Shown here piece by piece: positions 61,801 to 64,000 of a stretch of 64,000 nucleotides of DNA (position 1 is the stretch's first letter; each line of letters starts with the position of its first letter). The translations under genes and the position numbers were made by a program. This stretch comes from a virus. The DNA lies in the IMG/VR virus record IMGVR_UViG_3300021602_000006, positions 1 to 64,000 of that record. The stretch is one strand, 5' to 3'. The notes beneath the pieces were generated by a model. That model was given only the letters and a program-made list of their open reading frames with translations. It made no database searches and was not told where the DNA came from.

Positions 61801-64000
61801 GCATTAAGTAGGTCATATCCATAGACCGCAAATGTACCGTCAACAAGTGCTCTAACTATAACACCGCTATAAGAATATGTATCGACTACCGGACTCTTGT
61901 GTAACAATACACTAAAGTCGGTAGATGGAATAATTAGACTATTTGTTGTTGCATTCGGACTAACTGATTCAATATAAATATTTGTCGTATCTTTGTTTGT
62001 AAAGCCTGCTAATTTATTTGCTAAATTAACATCTAGTGTTCGAATTTTTTGGCCAAAAGTAGATGTAATATCTTTTCCTAAGAAAAGAATTCTATCACTA
62101 ATCCATCGCTGATATCCGTATCTAACCTGAATAATATTATCTACTGATTCTGCATGAACGAGTTGTGTCGAATTTTTTGGTCTCATCCAAGCAAATAATG
62201 GATCGCTATTTGTATAGGTATCATTTTGTACATATTGCCAATTTGTATTTGACATCACTGGACCGTCTTCACCTGGTACCGATAACATACCTGCAGATAT
62301 TTGTGTTCCTGATGTATCCCACATTAATTCACCGTACGATGCTGGCTTCATCAGATATAAAAATTCTTGTATATTGAAGGCATAAGATGAAGTAGACATC
62401 CATGCTTGCTCAACCGGCGATCCATCACCGTATTTCCATTCTTTATCAAAATGCGTAAAGGGTGCTGTATCCGAAGCAATGGCTATATCAAATAATGCAG
62501 GTATTGGTATAATTTGACCAGTACTATCTACAGGTATAATTGCAGATAATCCGGGACGCGCCCATATCGCTTGTTCTTGCGGCAATAGTGTGACAGGATT
62601 ATAAATTGCAGAGGGGCCTTGCCGAATAATACCGTATTCCAAATCGTGCCACATTAAAGAATATGTCGGGGTATTCGGCCATACATTAGATAAAGCAGGT
62701 CCGTCAGGATTTACAATGCCCGGGCCGTATTGACTATTCCACCAAGACGGTTTTTCAGAAAAGCCTAACATCTCCCATGGGCGAGTATTAGGATAGCAAG
62801 TATCATAGTAATACTGATATATACCTTTCCAATTTCCAGGTAAGAAATATGCTGGTGCACCTAAGAGTGGCACTAACCCAATTACGGCATCGGTATAATT
62901 ATATAATTTCCATAACTCATTTGTTGGTGTAACTAAACTCGACGAATACCAATCATTGGCACGATAGTTAGCACGATTTTTTGCACACCATTTATTTAGA
63001 TATGATTCCGTTATATCTAAATATTCCTGTCTCGAATATCTTGTTTCTCTAAAATATCCAGATTTTACTTCTTCCACCCTTACTGGCAAATAATATTGAT
63101 GTCTGAACTTATACTGTATTAAATTATAGATTCGCTTTTCGAGTTCAAGTAATAACTGATCTCTGTAGTCTTTCTCTACAAGTACCTGACCGACATATTT
63201 ACTATATGCTATTGTCTTAGAACCGTCGTGACCTATGATTACGTGTGTAGGTATCGCATAAGACGTATCATATTCAATTCTTGGCAGATATGTCGGGTAT
63301 GCACCAATTTTAGAAGGTGTAGAAGGAATGTATGCAGGCAACGAGTTTTTATACAGAGCTATGAATAAGGTATTGCCGATTCTATCTGCATTAACTTGTA
63401 TGTCGATAGGTATAGTCGATGATACAATTTCATAATCTTTACCTATAACAAGTAATTCTTCTGCACCGGTGATAGGATCTATATCATAAATATACATCGC
63501 ATTCTTGGGATCCGATAAATCTACGTAACTTGTTACTGTTATACTACCGGATAAAGGTACAATTTGTGTTTCACTAAAACGAGGACTACCGTTGGCAATC
63601 ATATAAGAATATGCAAATGCAGACGAAAATTCGTTAGATATATTAGTAATCTTTAATATTTCTTCTACCCAGGCGCTAATTACTATAGTATTATTATGAT
63701 ACTGAACAGGATTGAATCCTTGATTAATAAGTTGTAATGCAGTTCTTAAATATTTATTCTTAAATTTTGTATATTCATCCTGGCTAAATCTTTCACTAAC
63801 AATAAAATCTAAATCGTCAGACGACGATACTAACATAGTCTTTGTTAGTGGTGCAAGATTCTGAAGAATAAACGAACCAACTGACCTATTTTTTCTTGTA
63901 TCTCGATAGTTATTGGCTCCTTCGGGGTTACCCTCCTCTGTCTCCGAGGCATATCCCCCTTCTTCATCTATTTGATTACCTATGATGGAGGAAAATTGTT
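55845..64000 (-). CDS. giant virion structural protein (N-terminus beyond window)
   Basis: 2,663 codons follow the ATG at 63836, but the frame stays open upstream to the window edge (residues ...IGNQIDEEGG and RSVGSFILQNLAPL), so the true protein is longer. Start of the visible part: RFSQDEYTKFKNKYLRTALQLINQGF. Repeated beta-sandwich-like units with aromatic and Gly residues, e.g. YNAGDIVRYNGIYYLSL, PSTDFSVLLHKSPV, GWTDWDGSVNYAEKAVV, IRIDPI-like strands. No enzyme motif was seen. Probably the long tail-associated or baseplate protein known in large T4-like phages. Confidence 0.8.
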   Translation of the reverse strand, partial: QFSSIIGNQIDEEGGYASETEEGNPEGANNYRDTRKNRSVGSFILQNLAPLTKTMLVSSSDDLDFIVSERFSQDEYTKFKNKYLRTALQLINQGFNPVQYHNNTIVISAWVEEILKITNISNEFSSAFAYSYMIANGSPRFSETQIVPLSGSITVTSYVDLSDPKNAMYIYDIDPITGAEELLVIGKDYEIVSSTIPIDIQVNADRIGNTLFIALYKNSLPAYIPSTPSKIGAYPTYLPRIEYDTSYAIPTHVIIGHDGSKTIAYSKYVGQVLVEKDYRDQLLLELEKRIYNLIQYKFRHQYYLPVRVEEVKSGYFRETRYSRQEYLDITESYLNKWCAKNRANYRANDWYSSSLVTPTNELWKLYNYTDAVIGLVPLLGAPAYFLPGNWKGIYQYYYDTCYPNTRPWEMLGFSEKPSWWNSQYGPGIVNPDGPALSNVWPNTPTYSLMWHDLEYGIIRQGPSAIYNPVTLLPQEQAIWARPGLSAIIPVDSTGQIIPIPALFDIAIASDTAPFTHFDKEWKYGDGSPVEQAWMSTSSYAFNIQEFLYLMKPASYGELMWDTSGTQISAGMLSVPGEDGPVMSNTNWQYVQNDTYTNSDPLFAWMRPKNSTQLVHAESVDNIIQVRYGYQRWISDRILFLGKDITSTFGQKIRTLDVNLANKLAGFTNKDTTNIYIESVSPNATTNSLIIPSTDFSVLLHKSPVVDTYSYSGVIVRALVDGTFAVYGYDLLNAEFITLDRSDSILIDVTIGGTPEPFLYFVAGSTYNAGDIVRYNGIYYLSLVTQTVQQFRTGSFEKLKSLPIKGGVSVIYKPVSSQTITKIPYGTVLKTSQAVFDFLIGWGAYLESRGWQFQDVNQDTNILNDWLTSAKQFLFWLNSSWAPDASIQLSPLSNKATLTVSRGYPNDVESLSNGVYSILDKFGVAMPPNNTTTDREGRTISVEPTSLASGGIYYLQVNTSETEHVIIIDNVTSFNDTVYIPLLRSRQQRIRFNGFRSNGWYGKMEAPGYLVLDNQLMPNFDTIVDNMRYYYDPNVTIDNPSLEDLGRHLIGYESKSYLDNLQVANDVQYLFYQGAIRQKGTKQAFEKLFRSTKIQSNEIIQVFEEWALRLSKFGNTIEQVSTEFILEPEQNTGDIIVARLNYVPSTLGTVKRINVLNAENIYTSVPKVVIGEPDAEPLPGWTDWDGSVNYAEKAVVMYPDIYSNKLYYSSNVADNQWNTPSSTSTYWTLTLTTRVAKAYIILNNLGKISRVDMTDNGAGYLKAPIIDLNSGSESHALDNLYAVWQGDIIKDAARDNIIDIDINDTALWTVRPADPAYSLVFPTTTNIDYPLPNAGYVNFNDVTWSSFDVTQTAVGWGTADLNPTENDTVWVAKNFVEDWSVYKMTNFNNNWSITKDNNNDLLLLTDYGVVSTLSINLAFGGIGANAVLEPVVDWSGRIVSVNIIEAGIDYTVADTIVAARATPGSLSDIDATFSITTGVVGEILTVTVLNPTTNSGYAPVANVTIIPQLWDSATGERTDFGNMISLQQVVNGKPIPANNYAVGILPYTTTDYNAPGTYTDPDTLITYNAYYITTLAGVPITNSDIGNYADFTNMLLFKTMRFAVSPDWGWPLDYIQLNEKIWVDDIAGKWNVSMWEPSGEWYALIPFRQQADLINTSLFESASIFGVLDNTEIIQLPIYDPFKNILPGPAKQNITYISPQDPASYNVTGDPTLFSENIIFAERQVGQLWWDLSSLKYVYYEQPIALDGSETETDNDIYRRDHWGQLFPGSTVAIYEWVKSSVPPALYTGTGIPRDTTTYVQYTSSNRFTNISQVNYYFWVLNTTDKPNVENRTMAALDVSSMLQSPKSQGFAFFCPIQQTSTNNSYMFYNVQSILAYKGNNVQIKYRLSERDDQEHAQWAFFREGDNTSIVTDQFWNKMVDSLCGYTQTFSTSDNMSAITIVRDMPWDIYGWDIVEQGEVFAIPDPMLSNSEKYGAEYRPRQSMFISLDNSRKVFVQSANSLLKYIPIRDNNPGWNSSVSSNNFWAYTNWYAIGYEDIIPTVVFQTLAEANTALTTSQLKVGDIVEVSNGTIDNRFILYAVVQLDAASPVLSLETVGIENSAIMLLDTLYTVKNLYNLSVELRELLNAFRTQIMIEQYLIDQNELFFSMINYVISEQKNPDWVFKSSYIYIKENNIPLTQDRLYVPDQINNIINFITDSKPYHTQVRDYTSAYVTSDLAPGGSSDGVLHIMVDGQPVAYPDPNALGIYPKLRSKIQFGPDWAGDIISPSSYILDGNTLAQIVDRSLTNGMDNVFTVELTTPDPSKKGYSQLYPYTFSLLTENNPQTFITPRDIVAVYKDSIILLYGQDYYVEYNDDSTYTVYFYNDPSGASSLVAFVWFDGGQLLIANNYVDRNETAIGNAVDDLVANADTKLPVNDISSILAPLTVAPYVGWGEIWDAVGDPVVSQILIDAGGTDSVPWDAPESSQDEYLMLLPNTISFKENTNVNTGQDFYRNADAFSGTLMNNIPIPTTLTENLDTIIVFVDPITHPITTHILPDPTLIPGVLWINGERIEYRLKTPDPILANTWELGLIRRGTNGTAPTVHIISDTVWVEKDNIMPITAEDTVWNAADPTADPTTEASYNDWAASPVPDPGPDDFSKIAYQPNTRVYYLGNNYSANELIHEFQNQYDPVTNSLMWTLVVDPAYTSITSTPLGGLWYAQTPEAIFLKEEMGKSIP

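Overview
The window is part of a large tailed-phage genome, probably a T4-like myovirus. The evidence is dense packing of very small genes, ATGA/TAATG gene overlaps, free-standing homing endonucleases, a GATAAATA late-promoter-like motif, and a minus-strand tail-gene block that includes an open frame of more than 2,700 codons. No integrase, ribosomal RNA, convincing tRNA or CRISPR array was seen. The host cannot be named from this sequence; sigma70-type promoters suggest a bacterium with ordinary -35/-10 signals.

Layout. (1) 1-3,500: small orphan genes, a possible toxin-antitoxin pair (1880-2429) and a papain-fold peptidase (2876-3499). (2) 3,770-35,420, plus strand: an early-gene region of about 75 small genes. 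Most sit alone behind their own near-consensus promoter followed by a conserved leader (ACACATCGCAACAAGGAG-like). Recognisable products are an AAA+ ATPase, an HNH endonuclease, a DNA-binding-like 81-aa protein, an L7/L12-like domain, two transglutaminase-like proteins, a SprT-like metalloprotease, zinc-ribbon proteins and tiny membrane proteins. Long non-coding tracts interrupt it: 17,427-18,759 (iteron-like repeats, candidate origin), 26,010-26,444, 29,653-30,821, 33,719-34,293 and 35,414-35,863 (tandem repeats). (3) 35,860-40,005: a tandem array of about ten small paralogues sharing one C-terminal motif, split by an unrelated 557-codon minus-strand gene. (4) 40,012-44,020: plus-strand operon with superinfection-immunity-like, exonuclease and glycerophosphodiesterase-like genes, interrupted by a second HNH gene. 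(5) 44,001-53,031, minus: a sugar/glycan-modification-like cluster (nucleotidyltransferase, HAD phosphatase, several glycosyltransferase-like proteins, two methyltransferases, a radical SAM enzyme) with a GIY-YIG endonuclease inside. (6) 53,097-64,000, minus: virion/tail proteins.

How it fits together. The plus-strand early genes look individually switched on by the host polymerase at the start of infection. The minus-strand genes look late: GATAAATA lies at or just upstream of several starts. Many -35/-10 spacers hold a perfect hairpin, several capped by GNRA tetraloops, so each promoter may also carry an RNA structure for the transcript arriving from upstream. Several leaders are long and structured, with pseudoknots or a Shine-Dalgarno brought to its start codon by a 15-bp stem. 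Function names rest on motifs read by eye. Family recognition is from memory and was not checked by database search.
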